Below are positions 17,221 through 26,038 of a stretch of 64,000 bases of DNA, one piece after another. Both the position numbers and the translations under genes were made by a program. Numbering within the stretch: the first letter of the stretch is position 1; each line of letters begins with the position of its first letter. The notes beneath the pieces were generated by a model, which worked only from the letters and a program-made list of their open reading frames with translations, was not told where the DNA came from and ran no database searches. The stretch is from Burkholderiales bacterium GJ-E10 (GTDB lineage Bacteria; Pseudomonadota; Gammaproteobacteria; Burkholderiales; Burkholderiaceae_F), in contig AP014683.1 of NCBI GenBank assembly GCA_000828975.1, positions 2,375,700 to 2,439,699 of the forward strand, read 5' to 3'.

Positions 17221-18059
17221 ACAAGAAGCTGCTGTCGCTCTACGGCCTGAAGTGGAATCCGTTCGCCCCCGATGTGCCGGTCGAGGCGCTGCACGTCGGC
17301 GCGCGCCTGGAGTCGTTCTGCTGGCGGGTCGAGCAGCTCGTCGGCGAGGGCGGCTTCGCGCTCGTCACCGGTTTGCCGGGGGTGGGCAAATCGGTGGCGC
17401 TGCGGGTGCTCACCGAGCGCCTGTCGGCGCTGCGCGACGTGCAGGTCGGTGTGCTCAGCCGGCCGCAGGCCGGGATGGCCGACTTCTACCGCGAGTTGGG
17501 CGAGCTCTTCGGCGTGCAGCTTCACCCCCACAACCGCTGGGGCGGCGCCAAGGTGCTGCGCGCCAGCTGGCAGGGCCACATCGACGCCTCGCAGTGCCGC
17601 CCGGTGCTGATCGTCGACGAGGGCCAGGAGATGCAGCTCGCCGTCCTCAACGAGCTGCGGCTGCTCGCCTCGGCGCGGCTCGACTCGCACCTGCTGCTCA
17701 CCGTGGTGCTGGCGGGCGACCAGCGTCTGATCGAGCGCTTCCGCAGCGAGGAGCTGCTACCGCTGGGATCGCGCATGCGGGTGCGTCTGGCGCTCGATCG
17801 CGCCAGCCCCGAGGATCTGCGCGAACTGCTGCAGCACGCGCTCACCAAGGCCGGCGCGCCCAAGCTGATGACGCCCGAACTCGTCGCCACGCTCTGCGAC
17901 CACGCCCAGGGCAATCTGCGCGCGCTGATGAACATGGGAAGCGAACTGCTCGCCCTGGCCGCGCAGCGCGAAGCGCGACAGATCGACGAGCAGCTGTTCT
18001 TCGAGACCTTCGCAGCGCCGGCCCCGGCGCAGCTCAAGATGGCGGCGCGCCGGCGGTGA
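17217..18059 (+). CDS. AAA+ ATPase, TnsC/TniB/ExeA-like transposition regulator
   Basis: A 280-residue protein. LYGLKWNPFAPDVP at the N terminus is the opening typical of ExeA-like ATPases. Walker A is TGLPGVGKS (Lys 58), Walker B is VLIVDEGQEM (130-139), and RLLASARLDSHLLLTVVLAGD is the sensor-1 strand region. By analogy with TnsC, TniB and MuB it would bind DNA, choose the target and activate the transposase. It overlaps the integrase by 4 bases and the next gene by 4 bases (GTGA), so the three are one translation-coupled operon. Confidence 0.85.
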   Translation: MNKKLLSLYGLKWNPFAPDVPVEALHVGARLESFCWRVEQLVGEGGFALVTGLPGVGKSVALRVLTERLSALRDVQVGVLSRPQAGMADFYRELGELFGVQLHPHNRWGGAKVLRASWQGHIDASQCRPVLIVDEGQEMQLAVLNELRLLASARLDSHLLLTVVLAGDQRLIERFRSEELLPLGSRMRVRLALDRASPEDLRELLQHALTKAGAPKLMTPELVATLCDHAQGNLRALMNMGSELLALAAQREARQIDEQLFFETFAAPAPAQLKMAARRR

Positions 18060-19009
18060 GCACCGCGACGCTGCCGGTCGAGCCGGCCTGGCGCTTGGCC
18101 CAGCGGCCCGACGCGCAGCGCTGGCTGGTCAGCGAACTCTGGGCCGAGCAGGCGGTGGGCATCGTCGGCGGCGAGCCCAAGTGCTGCAAGAGCTTCCTCG
18201 CGCTCGACTTGGCCGTGGCGGTCGCCTCGGGTCGCCCTTGCCTGCGGCGCTTCGCCGTGCCCAATCCCGGCAGGGTGCTGCTATACGCGGCCGAGGATGC
18301 CTCGCACGTCGTGCGCCAGCGGCTCGATGGCATCTGCGCCGCCGCCGGCTGTCGGCTGGCCGAGTTGGACGTGCAGGTGATCACCGCGCCCATCCTGCGA
18401 CTCGACCTGCCGGCCGATCGCGCGGCCCTCGAGCGCACCGTCGCCGAACTGCAACCGCGCCTGCTGATCCTCGACCCCTTCGTGCGCCTGCATCGCATCG
18501 ACGAGAACGCCAGCGGCGAGGTAGCCCCTCTGCTCGCCTACCTGCGCGAGTTGCAGCGCCGCTACGCCGCTTCCGTGCTGCTGGTGCACCATGCACGCAA
18601 ATCCGCCGGCGCCATGCGCGCCGGCCAGGCGCTGCGCGGCTCCTCCGAGTTCCACGCCTGGGGCGACTCGAACCTGTACCTGCGCCGCGCAAACGATGCG
18701 CTCAGCCTGACGATCGAACATCGCGCCGCGTCGTCGCCGCCCGGCATCCAGCTCGAGCTGCGGGCCGACGGCGATGCACTGGCCTTGCGACCCGTACAAC
18801 CGTCGTCCGATCCGCCGCCACCGCCCGCCGGCCTCGACGAACGCATCACCGCCGCGCTGCTGGCCGCCGCTAACCCAATGAGCATCCACGCTCTGCGCGC
18901 CCAATGCCGCGTACGCAACGCCTCCCTCTACGAGCGCCTCGCCGCACTGACCGCCGCCGGTCGACTTCAGCGCACCGCCGACGGCTACCGACTCGCCGAT
19001 CGCAACTGA
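18056..19009 (+). CDS. RepA/KaiC-like (AAA_25-type) ATPase, third gene of transposition operon
   Basis: A 317-residue protein that starts with GTG at 18056 overlapping the previous stop. The P-loop is GGEPKCCKSFLAL (Lys 45), with two Cys where Gly is common. LLILDPFVRLHR (136-147) is Walker B. LLVHHARKS and LRGSSEFHAWGDS are the RecA-fold motifs seen in RepA-type hexameric helicases and AAA_25 proteins. A C-terminal winged helix (about 265-315) ends the protein. A second, RecA-type ATPase beside a TnsC-like one is unusual for a simple transposon. Its role (end melting, target search or replication) is unknown. Confidence 0.8.
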   Translation: MSTATLPVEPAWRLAQRPDAQRWLVSELWAEQAVGIVGGEPKCCKSFLALDLAVAVASGRPCLRRFAVPNPGRVLLYAAEDASHVVRQRLDGICAAAGCRLAELDVQVITAPILRLDLPADRAALERTVAELQPRLLILDPFVRLHRIDENASGEVAPLLAYLRELQRRYAASVLLVHHARKSAGAMRAGQALRGSSEFHAWGDSNLYLRRANDALSLTIEHRAASSPPGIQLELRADGDALALRPVQPSSDPPPPPAGLDERITAALLAAANPMSIHALRAQCRVRNASLYERLAALTAAGRLQRTADGYRLADRN

Positions 19010-19160
19010 TCCGCCATCGCGCGCCAGCACCCGCCCGCCGGCCACGCCTTCTTCCCGTTCCCGCTTCCGCCACTCCCTACAAAGCGCCGGAACCGGTAGC
19101 CGGAACTCCATCAAATTCCTCGACCAACGGCACATCAAGAAGCGGGATCGTGCTCATCAG

Positions 19161-19497
19161 CACGTACCGCGATGGATTCCGGATTTTGCTGACCATCCTC
19201 AAGCTGTTCCGGATGGAACGGCCGTTGATCTATTTCGGTGCGATTGCCGCAGTTCTTGGCGCTTCCTCGGTTGCGCTATCGATCCCGCTGTTCGTGACCT
19301 ACTTTGCCACCGGTCTCGTTCCGAGACTGCCCACTGCCGTGCTGGTTGTCGGTCTGGGACTCTCTGCCCTCCTCTCCCTGGCATGCGGGCTGATCCTCGA
19401 CACCGTCACGCGAGGACGGAACGAGTTGCGCCGGCTGGCGTACCTGCAGATTCCGACCGCCGGACCGTTTCGGGAGCCCGGTCAAAGACAACGATAG
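19161..19497 (+). pseudogene. Glycosyltransferase family 2, 3' part (membrane tail)
   Basis: Continues the gene broken at 14290. TYRDGFRILLTILKLFRMERPL is the amphipathic junction typical of these enzymes (quoted here as TYRDGFRILLTI and LKLFRMERPL), followed by two hydrophobic segments and a short Arg-rich tail. There is no start of its own. The next gene starts 11 bases after its stop, so the transposon may also reduce transcription of 19509-21308. Confidence 0.88.
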
Positions 19498-19508
19498 GCA
19501 GCCGCCTT

Positions 19509-21308
19509 ATGAAAAAAGTCGCGTTCATCGCGATCCACTATGCGGAGCTATCGGCGTTTCTGGTGGCAAGCTGGGGGATTGCCAAGCCGATTCTTCGCAG
19601 GGTCAATGCCGACGGGACCGTCGACGGAGGGCTCGAGAACACGTTCGCCTGCGTCGTGGGTCTCGGCCTCCTGATTTGCGCATTCCAGGTTCTCGCCATT
19701 TCGGGCGTGCTCCGCACTCCGGTCGTATGGGGAGTACTTGCGGCCGGGCTGGTCGCCGCGCTCGTCCGATCCCCTGCCGCAGCGCATTCGGCAATCCAAA
19801 CGGCGATTGCGTCGTGGAAGGCGCGAACCTACGCGCAGAAATGGAGCGCCGTTGCGCTCGCGCTCATCATTTTCTCCAACTTCCTCGGACCACTCCGCCC
19901 CCCGCAAGACTGGGACGAATTGATGTACCACCTGCCGCGTGCGCAGCAGTGGGCCACCACGGGAACCCTCGGCATTCAGACGTGGTTGCGATACCCCTGG
20001 TTCCCGTCGAACTACGAACTACTCTATTCCGCGGCGCTGCTCGTCGGCGATGACGTACTGCCCCACCTGTTGCATGCCGCGAGCGGATGGCTTGTCGCCA
20101 TCCTGGTATTTTTCTTCGCCAAGCGCCAATACAAGCCATGGCTTGGTTGGTTGGCCTCCGCGATGTGGGTGTTTTCCACCCGTGGAGCCCTGAACGACGC
20201 CTATATCGATGGGGGCGTCGCACTATTCGTCACCGCTGCGGCGGTTGCCTTTTACCTCTGGAGCGAGAACCCGCAGCGCAAGCATTGGGTATGGCTTTCG
20301 GCATTTCTTCTCGGCGTTGCGGCAGGCACCAAGTACCAGGCGCTCGTCTTTGTGCCCTTGTTTACGGCTTCCCTTTTCGTGATCGCACCGCGTGCGCCAC
20401 GATTCGCCGGCGCTGTCGTGGCCTTCCTGGTTCCATGCGCCTACTGGTATCTGCGGAACGCGATCCAGACCGGTGACCCCTTCGATCCGATCGGCGGAAA
20501 GGTGTTCGGCTTTACCGACTGGAACGCCGCCGACCTTCAGGCGCAATTCCAGGACATGAAACGCGTCGCGGACTGGCCCGCATGGTACCTGTGGCCTGCC
20601 GTGGCGGCTCCGCTGTTCCACGACGCCCGGAATCTCCGATTTTTTCGCATTGTCGTCGTCTACAGCAGCTATTTCTTCGCGACCTGGATATTGACCTCCC
20701 ACTACTCCCGGTACGCCATGCCGGCATACCCCGCATGGGCACTTCTTTCCGCCATGACCTGGGGAGGAGCAGGTATCGCGCTCTGGCGCGCGCTGACGCG
20801 CCTGCGGGTCGCGCTGCCCTCGAATTTCCCTTGGCGCACCGCAAAGACAATCGGCGGAAGCGTTCTGGTTCTCCTCCTGGCTGCAAATGTTCTCGCCTAT
20901 TCGCGGAACAACTGGCGTCATATTCCCGCGACGCCACAAGACCGGGAACGGATATTGCGAAAGGTCGTACCCGGATACGAGGTTCTCTCATACCTGCGGC
21001 ACCACCTGATCGGCAAGGCATACCAGATCGGACTCGACGGATCGATCTACTATGCGCCCCATCCCATATGGGGCGACATATTCGGTCCCTGGCGCTATCG
21101 CGACTACGCCACGCTCCCCCCGACACGCCTCTGGCAGAAGCTTCGATCCGGGGGATTCTGCTATCTCGTTCTCGCACCGGGAGTACATATCCCGGACCAG
21201 GATGGAAAATTCCGCAGCCATTTCTCGCCCATCTACACGAAGGATGGCGCGGAGATCGATCGCCTCACCGGCGCCCGAGGCTGCGCTGTAACCCGTCAAC
21301 CGGAATGA
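19509..21308 (+). CDS. Multi-spanning glycosyltransferase of the GT-C type (ArnT/PMT-like)
   Basis: A 599-residue integral membrane protein with about ten hydrophobic segments between residues 10 and 470 and a soluble C-terminal part (about 480-599). The first long loop holds PQDWDELMYHLPRA, the acidic pair placed as in GT-C enzymes that use polyprenyl-phosphate sugars in the periplasm. FLLGVAAGTKYQALVFVPL is typical of GT39/GT83 proteins. A polyprenyl-phosphate glycosyltransferase gene (the interrupted one) directly upstream supplies a matching donor. The acceptor is unknown. Confidence 0.75.
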   Translation: MKKVAFIAIHYAELSAFLVASWGIAKPILRRVNADGTVDGGLENTFACVVGLGLLICAFQVLAISGVLRTPVVWGVLAAGLVAALVRSPAAAHSAIQTAIASWKARTYAQKWSAVALALIIFSNFLGPLRPPQDWDELMYHLPRAQQWATTGTLGIQTWLRYPWFPSNYELLYSAALLVGDDVLPHLLHAASGWLVAILVFFFAKRQYKPWLGWLASAMWVFSTRGALNDAYIDGGVALFVTAAAVAFYLWSENPQRKHWVWLSAFLLGVAAGTKYQALVFVPLFTASLFVIAPRAPRFAGAVVAFLVPCAYWYLRNAIQTGDPFDPIGGKVFGFTDWNAADLQAQFQDMKRVADWPAWYLWPAVAAPLFHDARNLRFFRIVVVYSSYFFATWILTSHYSRYAMPAYPAWALLSAMTWGGAGIALWRALTRLRVALPSNFPWRTAKTIGGSVLVLLLAANVLAYSRNNWRHIPATPQDRERILRKVVPGYEVLSYLRHHLIGKAYQIGLDGSIYYAPHPIWGDIFGPWRYRDYATLPPTRLWQKLRSGGFCYLVLAPGVHIPDQDGKFRSHFSPIYTKDGAEIDRLTGARGCAVTRQPE

Positions 21309-21332
21309 GTCGCCCCTGCCACGGAACTTCAG

Positions 21333-22277
21333 TCATTTCCGTGGCGCCGGACCGCCTCTCCCCAACAATCCGTCCCGAACCCCCCGCCACGACATCCTTG
21401 CATACTGCAGCCGGGGGGCAACAAACAAGGTCATCGCAAAAAACTTCATGACCATCCGGCAACTATCCTTGAGTTTCCACTTCGCCGGAACGTAATCCCG
21501 CCGATACAGGAGAATCCGGTTTCGCGTCATGAAATACAGGCGTAGGGGAGGATGAATGACGACGCGCAGGACCCCGGCCACGATCGTGCTGCTCGCCCCG
21601 ATCTCATGATCGAGCACCGTGCCGAAGGAACCCAGCAGGCGATATCCCAGGCTCTTGGCACGGAACGACCATTCGAGGTCGACGCTATCGATGAACAACC
21701 CTTCGTCGAAGCCGCCGATGCGCGAAAACGCATCCAGCCGCACCAGACATCCCGAGGTGATCAGGAAATCGCAATCGACCGTCGACCCCGGTGCGCCGCG
21801 AAGATGCTGATTGCGCAGCCAGCCAAGACGGATGAATGGCAGATCGGTGCCGTCCCGCGGCATGACGATGCGCGGACCGATGGCCGCTAACGGGGCGGAA
21901 TTCTGCTTCTGTTCCAGCGCTTCCCCTAGAAGAGACGCGACGAATCGCTCTCCGGGAATGCTGTCCTGATCCAGCAGTAGTGCCCACTCCGCGCCCGCCC
22001 GCGCCGCCACCTCCAGGCCGCGATTGAGCGCGGCCGCCACGCCAAGATTGGTCCCAAGGTGAAGCACGCGGATCGTCCCGGAATCCGGTATCCGGGACAC
22101 GATGTCGTCCAGGACTTTGGCGTCACCGTTGTTGACCAATATGCACAAATCGACCTGCGGCACAATCGCGTGCAGTTGCGCGAGCAACCTGTCCGGCGGC
22201 GGTTGATATACCACCGTGATCGATGCTGTCGAAGCGCTTGCACGCATGAGATCCAACAAATTCCCCGGAACGCGCAT
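21333..22277 (-). CDS. Glycosyltransferase family 2, rhamnosyltransferase (RfbN)-like
   Basis: A 314-residue protein. SITVVYQPPPDRL opens the GT-A fold, LVNNGD follows, LLLDQDSIPGERF holds the DXD site and GGFDEGLFIDSVDLEWSFRA is the acceptor/catalytic region typical of rhamnosyl transferases of O-antigen clusters. It is the last gene of the minus-strand polysaccharide run, 17 bases after the FAD oxidase gene. It converges with 19509-21308 (24 bases between stops). Donor and acceptor cannot be read from sequence. Confidence 0.85.
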   Translation of the reverse strand: MRVPGNLLDLMRASASTASITVVYQPPPDRLLAQLHAIVPQVDLCILVNNGDAKVLDDIVSRIPDSGTIRVLHLGTNLGVAAALNRGLEVAARAGAEWALLLDQDSIPGERFVASLLGEALEQKQNSAPLAAIGPRIVMPRDGTDLPFIRLGWLRNQHLRGAPGSTVDCDFLITSGCLVRLDAFSRIGGFDEGLFIDSVDLEWSFRAKSLGYRLLGSFGTVLDHEIGASSTIVAGVLRVVIHPPLRLYFMTRNRILLYRRDYVPAKWKLKDSCRMVMKFFAMTLFVAPRLQYARMSWRGVRDGLLGRGGPAPRK

Positions 22278-22294
22278 CGCGCAGATCGGTGGAG

Positions 22295-23401
22295 CTATCG
22301 TCCCGCGAGCGCGCAGACGTACTCCGCGATTGCCAACGAAGCCGTCAACCCTGGCGATTCGATTCCGAACAGGTTGATGAGCCCCTCTGCCCCGTACTCG
22401 GCCCCATCCTGGATGACGAAATCACAATTTGGACTTTCCGGGCCGGATATCTTCGGCCGGATTCCGGTATATCCGGGGATCAGGTCGGAGGACTCGATGT
22501 CCGGATAGTAAGCGCGGATCGCCTCGACGAACTCGCCCCGGCGGCTGTCGTCAAATGCGTAGTCGATCCGATCGCGCCACCGCACGTCGGGTCCGAACCG
22601 TGCCGCGCCCGAGAGATCGAGCGTCACATGCACCCCGAGCCCGCCTCTACCGGCTACCGGATAAACCAGATGCCGGAACGGGGCTTTGCGGGCCAGGACG
22701 TAATAGTGGCCTATGGCGTACCGGGCAAGCGGCACCCGATCTCGAGGAACTCCCTCAATCGCCGCAGCGATATCGGGAGCATGCAACCCACCACTGTTGA
22801 CCACGGTCCGGGCCTTGACCTCGGAACCTTCGGAATCCGCCAACAGCAACTCGATCCCCCCTCGCGCCACCCGACCCCCACGTACCGGAGACGCCCGCAC
22901 GTACTCCCCACCCGCCATTTCGAAATCATCGAGCAGTGCCTGCATGTAGGCATGACTATCAATGATTCCCGTCCCCGGCGACCAGAGGCCGCGAACGGCT
23001 CTCACGACCGGCTCTCGCTCCCGCAACTGCGCAGCATCGATCCATTGAAGGTCGTCCACGCCGTTCGCTCGCGCCGTCTCAAGGTATTTCTCCAGGATCG
23101 GCACTTCCCCGTCGGAAGACGCGACAATGATCTTTCCGGGACGCGCGAATGGGACATCTCGCTCCTGGCAGTACCGATAGAGCGATTGCTTTCCCCGCAC
23201 ACAAAGCGTCGCCTTGAGCGAACCGGGCGGGTAGTAGATTCCGGCGTGAATGACCTCGGAATTGCGCGAACTCGTCTCCGTGCCAAAGTGGCTCTCCTTC
23301 TCTAGCAGGACGACCTCCCGTCCGGCCTTTTTCAAGGCCCGGGCAACCGCCAAGCCGACGACACCGGCGCCGATAACAATGCAATCGACTTCAATCGCCA
23401 T
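22295..23401 (-). CDS. FAD-dependent oxidoreductase, L-2-hydroxyglutarate oxidase (LhgO)-like
   Basis: A 368-residue DAO-type flavoprotein. CIVIGAGVVGLAVARAL is the FAD GxGxxG fold, followed by LLEKE. SSRNSEVIHAGIYYPPGS and the C-terminal GYTGIRPK and LINLFGIESPGLTASLAIAEY are hallmarks of the LhgO/L2HGDH family. Position argues for another job: the ATG at 23401 is 1 base from the preceding epimerase stop, and the gene lies in a nucleotide-sugar operon. It may oxidise a sugar or sugar-acid hydroxyl. The family is sure; the substrate is not. Confidence 0.85.
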   Translation of the reverse strand: MAIEVDCIVIGAGVVGLAVARALKKAGREVVLLEKESHFGTETSSRNSEVIHAGIYYPPGSLKATLCVRGKQSLYRYCQERDVPFARPGKIIVASSDGEVPILEKYLETARANGVDDLQWIDAAQLREREPVVRAVRGLWSPGTGIIDSHAYMQALLDDFEMAGGEYVRASPVRGGRVARGGIELLLADSEGSEVKARTVVNSGGLHAPDIAAAIEGVPRDRVPLARYAIGHYYVLARKAPFRHLVYPVAGRGGLGVHVTLDLSGAARFGPDVRWRDRIDYAFDDSRRGEFVEAIRAYYPDIESSDLIPGYTGIRPKISGPESPNCDFVIQDGAEYGAEGLINLFGIESPGLTASLAIAEYVCALAGR

Positions 23402-23402
23402 T

Positions 23403-24341
23403 TCAGTGGGCCAAATACGTCGCGCGGTAGTAACCGGCCAGTTCATCCCATGCGAGAGACTCATTCCACCCGAGTGCGGCCCAAGACGGACGATCTACGT
23501 TCACGCGCATCTCCGGCTCGAGGAACTCCGTCTGCGTGGCGAAAGACAACTCCGCTTTGAGCCCAATTCGCAGTCCGACTTCGCGCGCGAAGCGCAATGC
23601 AAACTGTCCCTGAGATTCGATATAGCCCGACGGTCCATACCGCAAGGGCGTCGCGCTGTTCGCAGCACGTCCGACAAAGTCACGGTAACTCGCCGCCAAA
23701 AGCGACACATGGATGTTGTCCCGAATATAGGCCGGCGTCCCAACCTGCGCCACCTCGCCCTTCGACCACCGTCCCATGAGATACGCGCAAAACCGCGGCT
23801 CCTCATATGGGCCAAACGGGTTGGGAATCAAAAACTTGTGGATCGGTGCTCCGAGTTGCTCCCCCCAGTAGCGGAACACCTGCCAACTCAGCCCCTTCGA
23901 CAATCCATACGGAGAAAACGCGCGCCGCGGTTCGGGACCCAGCCCCTCATCCTGCTCGAATACGCTGCCGGTATAAACAATCGCGCTCACGCCTCGCTGC
24001 GTCGCGGCTTCGATCACCCTTCGCACGTTCCGGGTGTTATCCGCCACAGCGCCGACCACATCAAAATCGAGGCTCTTGTAATTCGCGACCTGAGCACCAT
24101 GGTGACAAATCGCGTCCACTCCGTCCCTGATCCGTTCCAGGAACCGGTCGTCGCCGAAGCTGCATTGCTCGACAAGCGCCACACCAGCCTCGCGCAGCAA
24201 GGCGATCCGCTGGGCGCGAACACCGACATATCCATCGCAGCCACCTTGCAGCGTCGCGATCACGTCATGCCCCGCTGCGCGCAATTCCCGGGCAAACCAC
24301 GTCCCGGTAAAGGAACTCGCGCCGGTGAGCAGGACTTTCAT
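23403..24341 (-). CDS. NAD-dependent epimerase/dehydratase (extended SDR), unknown sugar
   Basis: A 312-residue protein. TGASSFTGTWFAREL is the NAD loop, and YTGSVFEQD and SPYGLSKGLSW carry the Ser/Tyr-x3-Lys catalytic group. It has the general build of a nucleotide-sugar 4-reductase or epimerase. It overlaps rfbC by 4 bases (ATGA, 24338-24341) and is followed at once by the LhgO-like gene, so it is tightly coupled to both. The exact reaction cannot be assigned. Confidence 0.8.
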   Translation of the reverse strand: MKVLLTGASSFTGTWFARELRAAGHDVIATLQGGCDGYVGVRAQRIALLREAGVALVEQCSFGDDRFLERIRDGVDAICHHGAQVANYKSLDFDVVGAVADNTRNVRRVIEAATQRGVSAIVYTGSVFEQDEGLGPEPRRAFSPYGLSKGLSWQVFRYWGEQLGAPIHKFLIPNPFGPYEEPRFCAYLMGRWSKGEVAQVGTPAYIRDNIHVSLLAASYRDFVGRAANSATPLRYGPSGYIESQGQFALRFAREVGLRIGLKAELSFATQTEFLEPEMRVNVDRPSWAALGWNESLAWDELAGYYRATYLAH

Positions 24342-24904
24342 CGGATGCCTTTCATGGAATCCAGACCATGAAAGGCCGGGTCAAGACCAGGCCAGCTTTT
24401 ATCTTTTTCCGACATCTCGGTCGGCGACAGCGGCCATTCGATGCCGACCGCAGGATCGTCAAAGCGAAGGCCGCGCTCGCACTCCGGCGCATAGAAGGCA
24501 CTTACAAGATAGAAGGCCTCGGTATCGTCGGCAAGCGTGATAAATCCATGGGCGAAGCCCCGGGGCACGTACATCATGCGTCGATTTTCGGCACTGAGTT
24601 CCGCACCGAACCAACGCATGAATGTCGGGGAGTCGGGACGCAGATCCACGATCACGTCGTAGAGCGCTCCCTTTATGCAGCGCACGACCTTCACCTCTGC
24701 GGCCGGGGGCAATTGGAAATGCATGCCGCGCAGCGTCCCCCGCGTGGCGCTCGAAGAATTGTTGATCTGGACAAAGCGGGTTTCCAATCCCGCAGCGGAA
24801 AATTCCTTTTCACAAAACAAGCGGGCAAAGAAGCCACGATCATCGCCCCGCTTCTCGAGGTCAATGGTGTATGCGCCATCCAGTGGCGTTTTATCGAACC
24901 GCAT
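24338..24904 (-). CDS. rfbC: Deoxyhexulose 3,5-epimerase, RfbC/RmlC family
   Basis: A 188-residue cupin, the normal RmlC length. RGFFARLFC, QINNSSSATRGTLRGMHFQ, with the catalytic His in GMHFQ, and AFYLVSAFYAPE with a Tyr at the usual place identify the family. Classical RmlC acts on dTDP-4-keto-6-deoxyglucose. Here rmlA, rmlB and rmlD are absent and a CDP-glucose synthase precedes it, so a CDP-linked substrate is possible. It starts 27 bases after the upstream SDR stop. Confidence 0.88.
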   Translation of the reverse strand: MRFDKTPLDGAYTIDLEKRGDDRGFFARLFCEKEFSAAGLETRFVQINNSSSATRGTLRGMHFQLPPAAEVKVVRCIKGALYDVIVDLRPDSPTFMRWFGAELSAENRRMMYVPRGFAHGFITLADDTEAFYLVSAFYAPECERGLRFDDPAVGIEWPLSPTEMSEKDKSWPGLDPAFHGLDSMKGIR

Positions 24905-24931
24905 GCGAATTCTCCCAACACTCGATTTTGG

Positions 24932-25981
24932 TCAGATGGCCTTCCAGCGCAGGTCCGGGCTCAAGCGCCCGTCCGCCATATGCTTTTCCAGAACCTTGAG
25001 TCGCATGAACTGGGATGATCGGAAATTCGCATCATGGAACCCCATGCGCTGCATGCCGTCCTTCAATGCTTCGATTGCCTGCTCCAGGCTAACCTGTGGC
25101 TGGTGATCCGGCGCGATGCGCTCAAAAAGCGAGAAATCCACGCGATAGGAGCGCTTGTCGGGGGGCGCCGCGGTATTGATACTTACCTTGGTTCCCGGCA
25201 CCGCCCGCGCCACGGCCTCGGCGAGATCTCGTACCTGATAGTTCCAGCGGTTGGAGCCGACATTTACCGCTACATAACGACCCGCCTCGTCGCGATTGCG
25301 GGTCAGCGCCCATTCAATCGCGCGCGCCATGTCGCGCACCTCGATCAGCGGACGCCACGGCGTGCCATCACTTAGCACCGTGATCTCCTTGCTCGCAAGT
25401 GCGCACGCCACGAAATCGTTCAGTACCAGATCGAGGCGCAGGCGATCCGACATGCCGCAAGCGGTGGAAAAACGCAGCGACGTGATTACGGCGTCGCCGG
25501 CGGGCATTTTTTCGAGTGCTTCCTCCGTTGCCACCTTCGACTTCGCATATGCCGTCAAAGGATTCAACGGATCACTTTCCTTCCGCGGCCCGCCTTCCGC
25601 ATATCCATACATGCTGCAGCTCGACGCAAAAATCACGCGCTTCACGCCCGCGCGCACAGCGCGCTCCGCAATCCCTACCGCGGCACGGAAGTTGATATCG
25701 CCCGTCACCTGCTCAAACCGCACACCCATCGGGTCATTCGACACGGCAGCCAACTCGACTACCGCGTCGACGCTGGCCAGTAGCGAATCCGGCAATTCCC
25801 GAACATCACCGAAATACTGCTCGTCCAAGAGCCGCTCCGGAATCTGTTCGGCTCCCGTAAGACAATGGCCGAAGAATCCACTATCGAAGCCGATGAGGTG
25901 CGCCTTGGGCATGACCACACGCAAGTGTCTTGCAAGCACGGGGCCGATATAGCCCATGTTTCCCGTAATTAGAATCTTCAT
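24932..25981 (-). CDS. NAD-dependent epimerase/dehydratase (extended SDR)
   Basis: A 349-residue protein. TGNMGYIGPVLARHL is the cofactor loop. FASSCSMYGYAEG and LTAYAKSKVATEE give the Ser, Tyr-x3-Lys catalytic residues. Length and motifs fit a sugar 4-epimerase or 4,6-dehydratase, but it lacks the GHTGFKG signature of CDP-glucose 4,6-dehydratase (RfbG). ATG at 25981 is chosen over an upstream TTG. It follows rfbF by 57 bases and would process the CDP-sugar made there. Confidence 0.8.
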   Translation of the reverse strand: MKILITGNMGYIGPVLARHLRVVMPKAHLIGFDSGFFGHCLTGAEQIPERLLDEQYFGDVRELPDSLLASVDAVVELAAVSNDPMGVRFEQVTGDINFRAAVGIAERAVRAGVKRVIFASSCSMYGYAEGGPRKESDPLNPLTAYAKSKVATEEALEKMPAGDAVITSLRFSTACGMSDRLRLDLVLNDFVACALASKEITVLSDGTPWRPLIEVRDMARAIEWALTRNRDEAGRYVAVNVGSNRWNYQVRDLAEAVARAVPGTKVSINTAAPPDKRSYRVDFSLFERIAPDHQPQVSLEQAIEALKDGMQRMGFHDANFRSSQFMRLKVLEKHMADGRLSPDLRWKAI

Positions 25982-26038
25982 GATCAAATTTTCCCTGGAG
26001 TTGAGACCATCATCAATTCGGAAGCGACGCCTTTCGCC

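Noticed and set aside
22295-23401. Naming the FAD oxidase lhgO as a true L-2-hydroxyglutarate oxidase
   Set aside because: The family match is strong, but the gene is embedded in a nucleotide-sugar operon with 1-base spacing, so the substrate is probably different.
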